Assembly: GCA_033239005.1 (NCBI GenBank)
Contig: BSQZ01000030.1
Location: 5,156,501-5,220,500, forward strand
Direction: 5' to 3'
From: Lamellibrachia satsuma
Lineage: Eukaryota > Annelida > Polychaeta > Sabellida > Siboglinidae
DNA length: 64,000 nucleotides
Shown here: positions 44,556 to 55,860 of the stretch, piece by piece
How positions within the stretch are numbered: position 1 is the stretch's first letter
How the letters are laid out: every line of letters starts with the position of its first letter
The notes under the pieces: model-generated
Database searches by the model: none
Seen by the model: the letters and a program-made list of their open reading frames with translations, nothing else
Told to the model about the DNA's origin: nothing
Made by a program: the position numbers and the translations under genes

Positions 44556-47500
44556 TGAGGGTGGTCACTGCCAGGGTGGTCACTACCAGGGTGGTCACTG
44601 CCAGTGTGGTCACTACCAGGGTGGTCACTGCCAGTGTGGGTACTGCCAGGATGGTCACTGTCAGGGTGGTCACTGCCAGCGTGGTCACTACCAGGGTGGT
44701 CACTGCCAGTGTGGTCACTACCAGGGTGGTCACTGCCAGGGTGGTCACTGTCAGGGTGGTCACTGCCAGGGTGGTCACTGCCAGTGTGGTCACTGCCAGG
44801 GTGGTCACTGCCAGGGTGGTCACTGTCAGGGTGGTCACTGCCAGGGTGGTCACTACTAGGGTGGTCACTGCCAGGGTGGTCACTACCAGGGTGGTCACTG
44901 TCAGGGTGGTCACTGCCAGGGTGGTCACTGTCAGGGTGGTCACTGCCAGTGTGGTCACTGCCAGGGTGGTCACTGTCAGGGTGGTCACTGTCAGGGTGGT
45001 CACTGTCAGGGTGGTCACTGCCAGTGTGGTCACTGCCAGGGTGGTCACTGTTAGGGTGGTCACTGTCAGGGTGGTCACTGCCAGTGTGGTCACTGCCAGT
45101 GTGGTCACTGCCAGGGTGGTCACTGTCAGGGTGGTCACTGCCAGGGTGGTCACTACCAGGGTGGTCACTACCAGGGTGGTCACTGCCAGTGTGGTCACTA
45201 CCAGGGTGGTCACTGCCAGTGTGGTCACTGTCAGGGTGGTCACTGCCAGTGTGGTCACTGCCAGTGTGGTCACTGCCAGGGTGGTCACTGCCAGTGTGGT
45301 CACTACCAGGGTGGTCACTCCCAGGGTGGTCACTGGAAGGGTGGTCACTGCCAGGGTGGTCACTGCCAGGGTGGTCACTGCCAGGGTGGTCACTGCCAGG
45401 GTGGTCACTGCCAGGGTGGTCACTGCCAGGGTGGTCACTGCCAGGGTGGTCACTGCCAGGGTGGTCACTGCCAGGGTGGTCACTGCCAGGGTGGTCACTG
45501 GAAGGGTGGTCACTACCAGGGTGGTCACTGCTAGGGTGGTCACTGCCAGGGTGGTCACTGCCAGGGTGGTCACTGCCAGGGTGGTCACTGCAAGGGTGGT
45601 CACTGCAAGGGTGGTCACTGCCAGGGTGGTCACTGCAGGGTGATCATTGCCAGGGTGGTCACTGCCAGGGTGGTCACTCCCAGGGTGGTCACTGGAAGGG
45701 TAGTCACTACCAGGGTGGTCACTGCCACGGTGGTCACTGCAATGGTGGTCACTGCCAGGGTGGTCACTGCCAGGGTGATCACTGCCAGGGTGGTCACTGC
45801 CAGGGTGGTCACTGCCAGGGTGATCACTGCCAGGGTGGTCACTGCAAGGGTGGTCACTGCCAGGGTGGTCAATGCAAGGGTGGACACTGCAAGGGTGATC
45901 ACTGCCAGGGTGGTCAGTGCAAGGGTGGTCACTGCCAGGGTGGTCACTGCCAGGGTGGTCACTGCAATGGTGGTCACTGCCAGGGTGTTCACTGCCATAG
46001 TGGTCACTGCCAGGGTGGTCACTGCCAGGGTGGTCACTGCCAGGGTGATCACTGCCAGTGTGGTCACTGCAAGGGTGGTCACTACCAGGGTGATCACTGC
46101 CAGGGTGGTCACTGCCAGGGTGGTCACTGCCAGGGTGATCACTGCCAGGGTGGTCACTGCAAGGGTGGACACTGCAAGGGTGATCACTGCCAGGGTGTTC
46201 ACTGCCAGGGTGGTCACTGCCAGGGTGATCACTGCCAGGGTGGTCACTGCCAGGGTGGTCACTGCCAGGGTGATCACTGCCACGGTGGTCACTGCAAGGG
46301 TGGACACTGCAAGGGTGATCACTGCCAGGGTGTTCACTGCCAGGGTGATCACTGCCAGGGTGGTCACTGCAAGGGTGGTCACTGCCAGGGTGGTCACTGC
46401 CAGGGTGGTCACTGCAAGGGTGGACACTGCAAGGGTGATCACTGCCAGGGTGGTCACTGCCAGGGTGATCACTGCCAGGGTGGTCACTGCCAGGGTGGTC
46501 ACTGCCAGGGTGATCACTGCCAGGGTGATCACTGCCAGGGTGGTCACTGCAAGGGTGGTCACTGCAAGGGTGGTCACTGCAAGGGTGGTCACTGCCAGGG
46601 TGGTCACTGCCAGGGTGGTCACTGCAAGGGTGGTCACTGCCAGGGTGGTCACTGCCAGGGTGGTCACTGCCAGGGTGGTCACTGCCAGGGTGGTCACTGC
46701 CAGGGTGGTCACTGCCAGGGTGGTCACTGCCAGGGTGGTCACTGCCAGGGTGGTCACTGCAAGGGTGGTCACTGCCAGGGTGGTCACTGCAGGGTGATCA
46801 CTGCCAGGGTGGTCACTGCCAGGGTGGTCACTCCCAGGGTGGTCACTCCCAGGGTGGTCACTAGAAGGGTAGTCACTACCAGGGTGGTCACTGCCATGGT
46901 GGTCACTGCAATGGTGGTCACTGCCAGGGTGGTCACTGCCAGGATGGTCACTGCAAGGGTGGACACTGCAAGGGTGATCACTGCCAGGGTGGTCACAGCC
47001 AGGGTGGTCACTGCCAGGGTGATCACTGCCAGGGTGGTCACTGCCAGGGTGTTCACTGCCAGGGTGATCACTGCAAGGGTGGTCACTGCCAGGGTGGTCA
47101 CTGCCAGGGTGGTCACTGCAAGGGTGGACACTGCAAGGGTGATCACTGCCAGGGTGTTCACTGCCAGGGTGGTCACTGCCAGGGTGATCACTGCCAGGGT
47201 GGTCACTGCCAGGGTGGTCACTGCCAGGGTGATCACTGCCAGGGTGGTCACTGCAAGGGTGGTCACTGCCAGGGTGGTCACTGCAAGGGTGGACACTGCA
47301 AGGGTGATCACTGCCAGGGTGGTCACTGCCAGGGTGGTCACTGCAAGGGTGGTCACTGCAAGGGTGGTCACTGCAAGGGTGGTCACTGCCAGGGTGGTCA
47401 CTGCCAGGGTGGTCACTGCAAGGGTGGTCACTGCCAGGGTGGTCACTGCCAGGGTGGTCACTGCAAGGGTGGTCACTGCCAGGGTGGTCACTGCCAGGGT

Positions 47501-48192
47501 GGTCACTGCCAGGGTGGTCACTGCCAGGGTGATTACTGCCAGGGTGGTCACTGCAAGGGTGGACACTGCAAGGGTGTTCACTGCCAGGGTGGTCACTGCC
47601 AGGGTGATCACTGCCAGGGTGGTCACTGCCAGGGTGGTCACTGCCAGGGTGGTCACTGCCAGGGTGGTCACTGCAAGGGTGGACACTGCAAGGGTGATCA
47701 CTGCCAGGGTGTTCACTGCCAGGGTGGTCACTGCCAGGGTGGTCACTGCAAGGGTGGTCACTGCCAGGGTGATCACTGCTAGGGTGGTCACTGCCAGGGT
47801 GGTCACTGCCAGGGTGATCACTGCAAGGGTGGTCACTGCCAGGGTGGTCACTGCCAGGGTGGTCACTGCAAGGGTGGACACTGCAAGGGTGATCACTGCC
47901 AGGGTGTTCACTGCCAGGGTGGTCACTGCCAGGGTGATCACTGCCAGGGTGGTCACTGCCAGGGTGATCACTGCCAGGGTGGTCACTGCAAGGGTGGTCA
48001 CTGCCAGGGTGGTCACTGCAAGGGTGGTCACTGCAAGGGTGGTCACTGCAAGGGTTGTCACTGCCAGGGTGGTCACTGCCAGGGTGGTCACTGCAAGGGT
48101 GGTCACTGCCAGGGTGGTCACTGCCAAGGTGGTCACTGCCAGGGTGGTCACTACCAGGGTGGTCACTGCCAGGGTGGTCACTACCAAGGTGC
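44556..48192. repeat. 3.6 kb minisatellite, 15 bp unit, about 242 copies
   Basis: The unit is GGTGGTCACTGCCAG. With 15 bp (5 codons) and no stop, frames of several hundred codons remain open on both strands (the longest exceeds 1,200 codons, changing phase at two one-base deletions). These are not genes. The deletions, CACTGCAGGG at 45631 and 46785, are each followed by the same series of rare variants (CACTCCCAG, GAAGGGTAGTCACTACC, CACTGCAATGG), so a block of about 1,154 bp was duplicated. Confidence 0.98.
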
Positions 48193-48321
48193 ATGTCGTC
48201 CTCAATGGTTCTTTTACGTCCCCAATAATTAATTGAGACGAGACCGACATTAACGCGATCATCCGAGTCAAGAGAGATACACAGTCTCCAATGTTGAGAG
48301 CCAGGTTTTTACACCAAACAT

Positions 48322-48718
48322 GCCCTCGCCCTTCCTCGTCCATATACTTCCCACATATACTCTCCTCCCAACCTCCGTCCACCCTCCCCCAACAAATATG
48401 ACACATCCTTACTTACCCGGGTCATTCACCTCGCCCTTCCTCGTCCATATACTTCCCACATATACTCTCCTCCCAACCTCCGTCCACACTCCCCCAACAA
48501 ATATGACACATCCTTACTTACCCGGGTCATTCACCTCGCCCTTCCTCGTCCATATACTTCCCACATATACTCTCCTCCCAACCTCCGTCCACCCTCCCCC
48601 AACAAATATGACACATCCTTACTTACCCGGGTCATTCACCCCGCCCTTCCTCGTCCATATACTTCCCACATATACTCTCCTCCCAACCTCCGTCCACCCT
48701 CCCCCAACAAATATGACG
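48322..48718. repeat. Minisatellite, 105 bp unit, about 3.8 copies
   Basis: Units start at about 48326, 48431, 48536 and 48641 with TCGCCCTTCCTCGTCCATAT, and each contains AACAAATATGACACATCCTT. The 35-codon length keeps a plus-strand frame open. The last unit ends AAATATGACGCGGCAT, a phrase found again at 50451-50466. Confidence 0.96.
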
Positions 48719-48837
48719 CGGCATCGAGCCAAGTTAAGTCGCCGTCAGATGACGATTGTATAGATTTCAGAAGCTGCTGCTGTAGTAGCAATATTAATGC
48801 TATCAACATTTATGTACCGTGTGAAAAGTCCGTGCTA

Positions 48838-48960
48838 TAAGGTTATCCGTGTAAATTCAACAACGCAGAGACCGCCAGAGGGCGGCATAGTTGTTCAGTA
48901 GACATCGATAAACGAACGATACGACCATCCCTCGGGAGACGGCGTTAGACTCAGCAGAGG
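48838..48960 (+). repeat. Dispersed repeat DR-1, copy 3, with a CTCF-like core
   Basis: GGTTATCCGTGTA, then CCGCCAGAGGGCGGCA at 48872-48887, then TAGTTGTTCAGTAGA. It is shorter than the other copies. Confidence 0.72.
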
Positions 48961-49299
48961 TATCACGTCTGTCACGTAAATTGAATACACCAAATTACAG
49001 CTGTTGAGGTCAGACCTCAGTGCATTTGTTGCCATGTCTACGCTTTGTCTGATTATGATAAAACTAGACCATCCAAAATTGAGAAAAAGAAATCACAGCC
49101 ACCGCCATCGTGTATATTCTGGACAAGTTTTTCGGAAATATCACCAGCAAAATACTGCGCAACTTCGAATCCACTACAACATCTCACTACCAAAAGTGCG
49201 ACATTTAGAAAGTTCCAACCTTGCTGCCTGAATATAGTTACTTCTTGGTAAATACAATAATAATAGAAATCAACTATGTTGTGTATTGTTGTCCGTGTT
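48961..49299. other. Spacer between two DR-1 copies
   Basis: No gene recognised. Two short overlapping plus-strand frames (49004-49251) lack family resemblance. Confidence 0.45.
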
Positions 49300-49465
49300 A
49301 TAGGGTTATCCCTGTAGATTCCACAAGGCATACACCGCCAGAGGGCAGCATAGTTGTTCAGTAGATCTGTTGTTCTTGCTCTGCCGCATCTGGTGATCTT
49401 ATCTTTGCATACTCAATTAACGTCCATTATCTGACGGATCGTGTCTAGATCTTATGTTACAAGTT
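49300..49465 (+). repeat. Dispersed repeat DR-1, copy 4, with a CTCF-like core
   Basis: GGGTTATCCCTGTAGATTCC, CCGCCAGAGGGCAGCA at 49335-49350, TAGTTGTTCAGTAGA, GATCTTATC, CTCAATTAACGTCCATTATC, TGACGG and GTGTCTAGATCTTAT. This copy has both halves of the family. Confidence 0.75.
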
Positions 49466-49564
49466 ATTGCTCGGGTTCCCTGATGTATCTCACAGCGAGA
49501 CATGTCCCAGCGTGTCACGTTTGTAGACATTTTATATAATACATAAGTGTCAACATCTGATCAT

Positions 49565-49789
49565 GGAAAAGCGGGAAATTATGTGCCAACGTAAAATCGG
49601 GACATACCCGGGAAAAGCGGGAAACACCCTCTTCCGCTGAACTTTCGTCAATATTTAACTGACTGAAATGTTTTCTACGGCCCACCATTTTGATTCGCCG
49701 TCCTCGTTTGCGGTGCCCACGTGACACTAGACAAGGTGAAATTACCTGAGACAAGATAAACAAAACGTGCCTCAAGCGGCCTCGCATAC

Positions 49790-49790
<1 letters not shown>
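49565..49790 (+). repeat. Dispersed repeat DR-3, copy 2
   Basis: AAAAGCGGGAAA, CTGAACTTTCGTC, CACCATTTTGATTCGCCGTC, CTCGTTTGCGGTG and GCCTCAAGCGGCCTCG in the same order as at 33841. Confidence 0.72.
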
Positions 49791-49836
<46 letters not shown>

Positions 49837-49857
49837 GCACGCACGCACGCAGGCACG

Positions 49858-49897
<40 letters not shown>

Positions 49898-49910
49898 TGT
49901 GTGTGTGTGC
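49789..49910. repeat. CA microsatellite joined to a GCAC/GTGC inverted repeat
   Basis: About 40 bp of CA is followed by (GCAC)n and then (GTGC)n, meeting at GGCACGTGCG near 49857. The two halves are reverse complements, giving a potential cruciform of about 70 bp. Confidence 0.95.
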
Positions 49911-50789
49911 GCGGCGTTTGTGTCTTCTTCCAATTTACGAGTTCTCCCTTTCTTCACGGTGTCCACGCTCCAGCCTCAGTCCTTCCAGCTTCAGCCTTCC
50001 GTCCACCCTCTCTCCTATACCCCTCTCTCCCATCCTGCACAGTCCTCCCTCTCTCCCTCTCCCTCTCCTCCCTCAAATATCAAACCCACCAACAGATCTC
50101 CACCTTCCCTTCTCACTCCTCCCCGCGTCATTTCGGTACACGGCTACTACACGATGCACTCTGTATTAATGAATCATTTAAACAAGGAATTATAAGTTAT
50201 ATTGTTTCTCTTCCATTGTCTTCGTTGATATATGAACTGTATCATTTGTATATTAACTTGATCACGAAGACAATAACATCATTATCATTATCTCCCCTCC
50301 GTGCTCCGTCTTTCCTTCCTCCACCATCTGCCCTCTCTCTGCTGCCAGTCCTCCATGCGTCGTGTTTACTTTCCTCCCCTTCTGTACCCCCATCACCGCC
50401 CCTTTCTTGCACTCCTCCCTACCTCAATCTGCACTCCCCTTTCCCAGCCAAATATGACGCGGCATTATTTTTACTGCGCTACGGAAGTAAAAATGTGATT
50501 TCAAATAATTATGTGCCCACAACAGAGCCTCCCTCCCTCCCACCCCTCACTCTCCCCTCCACCCCTCTCTCCCTCCCCTCCCACCTCTCTCTCTCTCTCT
50601 CTTTTCTCTTCCCTCCTCTCCCCTTTCTCACTCACTCACTCACTCTCTCCCCCTCTCACTTCCTCCCCCTCCATCTCTCTCTCTCTGTATCCTTCTCTCT
50701 CTCTCTCTCCCTCTCACTCTCCCTGTCTCCCATCCCCTCTCCCTTTCTCCCCTCTCCTTGTCTCCCCTTCTACCTCACTTCTTCTCTCA

Positions 50790-50820
<31 letters not shown>

Positions 50821-50977
50821 TCTCCTTATTTCCCTCTCTACCCCCCTCTCTCTCACCCTCTCACTCTCCCTGTCTCCCACCCCCCTAATCTCTCTCCCCT
50901 CTCCTTGTCTCCACCTTCTATCTCACTTCTTCTCTTACTCTCTCTCACTCTCTTCCTCTTTATTCTCTCTTCCTCTT

Positions 50978-51022
<45 letters not shown>

Positions 51023-51034
51023 TTCCCTTCTCTT

Positions 51035-51090
<56 letters not shown>

Positions 51091-51240
51091 CCTCTCCTTA
51101 TTTCCCTCTCTACCACCTCTCTCTATCGCTCTCTCTCCCTCTCTCTCCCCCGTCTCTCTCTCTCCGTCTCACCCTCTCTTTCCCCCTGTCTCATCCCTCT
51201 CTTTCTCTTTCCCCAACGCTTTGTCTCTCTCCCCCCGCGC
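49911..51240 (+). repeat. Polypyrimidine low-complexity DNA
   Basis: Strand-asymmetric C/T-rich sequence, from CCTCC/CACCC words (49960-50475) to long CTCTCT runs (50516-51240). Blocks such as CTCACTTCCTCCCCCTCCAT, CTCCTTGTCTCC and CACTTCTTCTCTCACTCTC recur within it and again at 56960-57130, so it is a dispersed repeat and not only a microsatellite. Serine/leucine/proline-rich open frames here are artefacts. Confidence 0.9.
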
Positions 51241-52744
51241 AAGTTTTTGTATAATTTATATAACCTGTTGATCGGGTGTGGCTCTAGACACTCCTTGAGC
51301 ATGCGTGTGAATGCTTGTTCGTGCGTGATCTTGTCCGCGAATGAACTACGGGTTTGGCGGTCTTTAATTACAGATTAGCATTGATGCGACCGGCGCAGCT
51401 ATTTGATGTCCTATGGTTGGTAGATAGCGATCGAGTCGTCCCGGTATATTACATGCAACAATTGACTATAATACAACCGTTGTCTGGTTAATACCCAGAC
51501 ACATGCGTATATGTTATTAAGGTGTATTTGTGGAGCCGTACTATTGAATACAACGATGAGTAAACGATAAATATAGCAGCAGTATTGTTCGTCTGCGTAT
51601 GAAGCTACAATAGATGATTAGTAGGAAACCAGGCAGCAGCTTCAATGGTCGAAAAACAGACGTCAATATTGGGAAAGACGGCGGTCATCGGATACGTATA
51701 ACGCGTCAACTGATCACGTGACCGCAATCGATTAACAACTGGGGGTTTGCTAGTAATTTCCCAACAACGCCGCTTGGCGGGACACCAATATTCGTGTAAA
51801 CTTTGATACGACCCCTCTACCTCGTTTTGGACTAAGCTTTGGACAGCGGCCCTAGTAACGAGAGATGCGCTATTAATTGTCACTCAGCTATTGCAAGTCA
51901 ACCTGAGAAGACGTATTGCAGCCAGATCTGTCAGCCTACGCGCGACGTAACAGTTAAGACGAATTGTGCCTACTCGTACGGTAGGTCTACTTCACTAGTT
52001 TATTGAGTTTACTGGTTTATTGAAAGTGTTGCTGTCGTGGAGAACATTATTGATAACTTGGAGAGTAAATGTACAACTACTGCTGCTAATAAGAACAATA
52101 ATAATAAGAAGAACAAAAACGATACTACTACTACTAACTAATAATGATAATAATAATAGAGAACTCGACATTGAAGTGGTACATCCATCAGGTGCTAGTC
52201 AGGGTCACCATGGCAACACGTCACTACAATTACTAACAATCTAGTCTCGTAGCTTTAGTTTTTTGTACTATGTTACCAGAGGAGTGTGAATTAAATGGGA
52301 TGTTTTTAATTAAACATTACTACCTGGAATAAATTAGGCCTGTGGCGGCCTATAGTGTGTGACATCTATGTACATCTGAGCCAGAAAGACTGCTTACATA
52401 TATATATTCACACTCCTGCTGGTTGTTAGTTTCACATGTGGAAACCAGGCGGTGGTACATATCAAGACATCCCTCTTGATGTAACATCAACATGTGACAT
52501 AGTGCATTGTGTGAACAATACTAACATGAATAAGATCGCTGCAATGCAGCAGCACTGCACGTGTGTTACTTGGCCTTGTTGTCAAAACGTGTAATGTTTA
52601 CTTACGACAACGCATCGACACCAAAGGTTCATCAAAGCCGAGTGTTTTCAGTGGCGAACAAGGTGCGTATTGTACGTATCGGTTGATTGAGAATATTGTT
52701 AACGTGTTGTGCAGAAATGAATTGGTTAGTTTGTACAACAGTGT
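51241..52744. other. Unassigned spacer
   Basis: No gene recognised. A mixed ATA/ACT trinucleotide patch lies at about 52085-52160. A minus-strand frame of 92 codons at 51605-51883 is not recognisable. Confidence 0.5.
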
Positions 52745-53400
52745 ACAAAATGGCCCGCTCGACAATCAATTATGTAGACATTGAAAGAGTATATCAAACC
52801 ACATTTCTCAGTATTATAATCGATGATAGGCTTTCTTGGAAAGCACACATTCAATCGGTTAAATCTAAACTAACAAAAACAGTATCGATAATTGACCGAT
52901 CACGACGCCTTATAAATGTCTCGTCACGTGTCACGTGATACTTTTCACTTGTTATGTTTTACGTCGATTATTGTTCCAAGATTTCTGGTAGCACGTATCG
53001 TTCTAATTTGAAATCTATATATTATTTGCAAAAGAGAGCGATGCGAATTGTACATAGAACAAATATCGTTATCACAAATATCTTATTTATTAACCTTAAC
53101 GTTATAAAGTGTTTTCATTACGTCGAATATAAGACAGCTATCTTAATGTTCAAGGTGAAACATCAACAACTACCGACTAGTGTTCTAATGTCTTTGTCAT
53201 TCTACAGATGATAATTATTGTTACATTACAATATAGAGAGGTAATATAAAACAAATCTATGCTCGTACAACAATGAAGGCTCTGTGTATATCTACACTTG
53301 TCGTAAAGCTTTGGAATATTTTATCTGCAAGCCAGAGAAATTGTCATAGTATTTCCTGGTTTATTTTTTAAAGAATCACATGTAATTGACAGAAATATGA
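52745..53400 (+). pseudogene. LINE reverse-transcriptase C-terminal fragment (LINE-3 type)
   Basis: INYVDIERV, TTFLSIIIDDRLSWKAHIQS, VKSKLTKTVSIIDRSRRLIN, then after a frameshift near 52940 MFYVDYCSKISGSTYRSNL, YLQKRAMRIVHRTN and FHYVEYKTAILMFKVKHQQL. A weaker trace of the VKLWN motif follows near 53300. This is the thumb region downstream of the catalytic palm, comparable with the minus-strand copy at 21351. The N-terminal side is missing, and no array interrupts this copy. Confidence 0.85.
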
Positions 53401-53943
53401 TATAAGGGTGCATTGCACTTTCACTATTTTTAGGTAGTTATACCTATCATTTCTAACAGCGAAGGTTGATAATCAGTCATTTTGGTGTGAATCACCCCGT
53501 CAGTAACGGTAAAAAAAATTGCATTAAAAGGGGGCGGACTCGGCACCTTAACGACGTCATGGGAACATAGCAAAGTGTTTTGGTCATTTTTATTTCTGCA
53601 GTTAACAACATTTCATGTCTGTATTTAAAAAATATAGAAGCTATTTTTCTTTCTAAAACCAAATAAAAACAATGTTGTTTTGTTATGCAAATAGTGGAAT
53701 CCGTATATATACAAATGCATAAACATAATGATAATTATAATAAGGATAAGAGATTATTTCAGACAATGAACAATATGTTCATATAAAACAAATGTATCTG
53801 TTGATGATATAGGAAGATTTATTAAGATGGATGGTTTTAATTTGTGGTGACAAAGTCGATTATACAAACATATTTCTATTTACGGCACTTTTGTTGTTTG
53901 CTATGTCAATATTATTATTTTATTCAAAATAACTTCTCATTCC
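53401..53943. other. AT-rich spacer
   Basis: No gene or repeat recognised. Confidence 0.5.
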
Positions 53944-54345
53944 GAGTCCGGCGTCCTTGTCCGGCGTCCTTTTCCGGCGTCCGGCGTCCTTGTCCGGCGT
54001 CCTTGTCCGGCGGCCGAGTCCGACGTCCTTGTCCGGCGGCCGAGACCGGCGTCCTTGTCCGGCGTCCTTGTCCGGCGGCCGAGTCCGGCGTCCTTGTCCG
54101 GCGTCCTTGTCCGGCGACCGAGTCCGGCGTCCTTGTCCGGCGGCCGAGTCCGGCGTCCTTGTCCGGCGGCCGAGTCCGGCGTCCTTGTCCGGCGTCCTTG
54201 TCCGGCGACCGAGTCCGACCGAGTCCGGCGTCCTTGTCCGGCGGCCGAGTCCGGCGTCCTTGTCCGGCGGCCGAGTCCGGCGTCCTTGTCCGGCGGCCGA
54301 GTCCGGCGTCCTTGTCCGGCGGCCGAGTCCGGCGGCTGAATCCGG
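53944..54345. repeat. GC-rich minisatellite, 13 bp basic unit in 26-bp dimers
   Basis: Two 13-bp words, TCCGGCGTCCTTG and TCCGGCGGCCGAG, alternate, mostly as 26-bp pairs, sometimes with two TCCTTG words in a row. GC content is far above the surrounding AT-rich DNA, and CpG is dense. Confidence 0.96.
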
Positions 54346-54440
54346 GTTTCAAACCCTCACGGTCGAGGGCCGTCTCCACGGTGACAACCATTCACAAACC
54401 CCTCCCTGTTTCTCCTCTCTCCATATCTATATACAAAGTG
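54346..54440. repeat. Left copy of the sequence flanking a LINE fragment
   Basis: CGGGTTTCAAACCCTCACGG, TCGAGGGCCGTCTCC, CGGTGACAACCATTCACAAA matches 55118-55185 closely. Confidence 0.85.
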
Positions 54441-54444
54441 GGTA

Positions 54445-55088
54445 GATGACGGGTCACCAGTGGATGTTGTCGACTTAGATTTTCAGAAAGCTTTCGATTA
54501 AGTGCCACATCAAATATTGTTACTTAAACTTAATATCCATGGTATAGGTAATGATGTAATCAACTGGATAAAAAAATGGCTTACACACAGAAGACAGAGA
54601 GTAATAGTAGATGGTGAGATTTCAAACTGGAAATCTGTTTTGAGTGGATACCACAGGGATCAGTAATAGGTACAATACTGTTTTTACTATATATAAATGA
54701 TTTGGAAGATGACATATCTAGCAAAGTACTCAAATGTGCAGAAGACACACAAGTATTCAGAAAGATTACTAATGATACAGATAAACAAAATTTACAGGAT
54801 GATCTAGATAAATTAGTTAAATGGTCAGAAAAATGGCAAATGTCATTAAATTTTGGGAAGTGTAAGTGTATGCACATAGGACTTGGAAACATGGACGAAG
54901 AATATAAAATGGGGGATGCTGTACTAGGTAGAACCACACAAAAAAGACTTAGGAGTAACATTTAGTGCTGACATGAAAGTTTCATAGCAATGTGGGATTG
55001 CTGCTTCAAAAGGAAATCAAATTCTAGGGTTAATTAGGCGAACTATCATGTTTAAGGAGAAACAGCTAATTGTACCCCTGTACAAAGC
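54445..55088 (+). pseudogene. LINE-1 family reverse-transcriptase palm fragment
   Basis: VDVVDLDFQKAFD, stop, VPHQILLLKLNIHGIGNDVI, WLTHRRQRVIVDGEISNWKS, PQGSVIGTILFLLYINDLED, CAEDTQVFRKI, LDKLVKWSEKWQMSLNFGKC, CKCMHIGLGNMDEEYKMGDA. The catalytic FADD motif is changed to CAED, which removes one of the two adjacent Asp residues needed for polymerisation. There is an in-frame stop in the KAFD-VPH motif, a one-base loss before PQGSV and a frameshift near 54940. The fragment is truncated at both ends and lies between two copies of the same flanking sequence. It is close kin to the copy at 61020. Confidence 0.9.
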
Positions 55089-55190
55089 GTCCTTGTCCGG
55101 CGTCCATGTCCGGCGGCCGAGTACGGGTTTCACACCGTTACGGTCGAGGGCCGTCTCCTCGGTGACAGCCACTCAAAAACCCATCGTGAC
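55089..55190. repeat. Right copy of array end and flank
   Basis: GTCCTTGTCCGGCGTCCATG, TCCGGCGGCCGAGTACGGGT, TTCACACCGTTACGGTCGAG and GGCCGTCTCC repeat the end of the 13-bp array and its unique flank (54310-54435), so the LINE fragment sits between direct duplicates. Confidence 0.85.
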
Positions 55191-55860
55191 GACATCGCTT
55201 TGACGGTATTCACTGAGAGTACACATGCACCTACGTCGTTGATGTATGTCACATTAATTGAAGTTGACGTAAAATACCATCAGTGTGTACAGCGGTTAAG
55301 TTGAAATGTGTACAACTTGATCGGCAGCATTTATAGTAATTAGCTGATTATTTTGTCTGCAATATTTAATACGGACTGCTGTTGATGTATATTTTCGAGT
55401 CGTGTCGTCTCAAACACATTTGATAGTTCAGGACCAACGCGTGTTCGCCTTAGAGTGACGCGGTAAAGATGAGGCCTATAATTAATGTCGTCAAACCTAG
55501 TTCTGCAGTCACGGTTTCCAATGCTTAGTCTGGGCCAAGTACATATGGGTCTGTACATGTAATTATATTTCAGGCGAATCAACACATGTTTAGTGTTATA
55601 ATGACTTGGTAAACACCTGTCACCGCGCCATTAAACAGACGTCTCGCGCAGTCAGATTTGTATACAGGCTTTGATCTTTTTGTTCTGAGCATACACGATA
55701 ATATTATTGTGACAGCCGAAGTCAGAGGCACTATTACAATGGTTGCCAAAACAGATAATAAACAATGACGTTGTCAAGTGATACACGTTCGATCAGGTCG
55801 CAAGGACAGACAGACATGACATTGTCACGTTCCAAGATTGTTTAGTGGTTACTTGACCTT
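55191..55860. other. Unassigned spacer
   Basis: No gene recognised over about 670 bp. Confidence 0.5.

Noticed and set aside
44604..48236. Open frame of 1,210 codons over the 15-bp array
   Set aside because: The unit is 5 codons without a stop; frames on the opposite strand are equally open, and the peptide changes phase at one-base deletions. Nothing outside the array supports it.
49861..51378. Plus-strand frames rich in Ser, Leu and Pro, and Cys/Arg-Ala
   Set aside because: They are translations of CT-rich and GTGC-rich low-complexity DNA.
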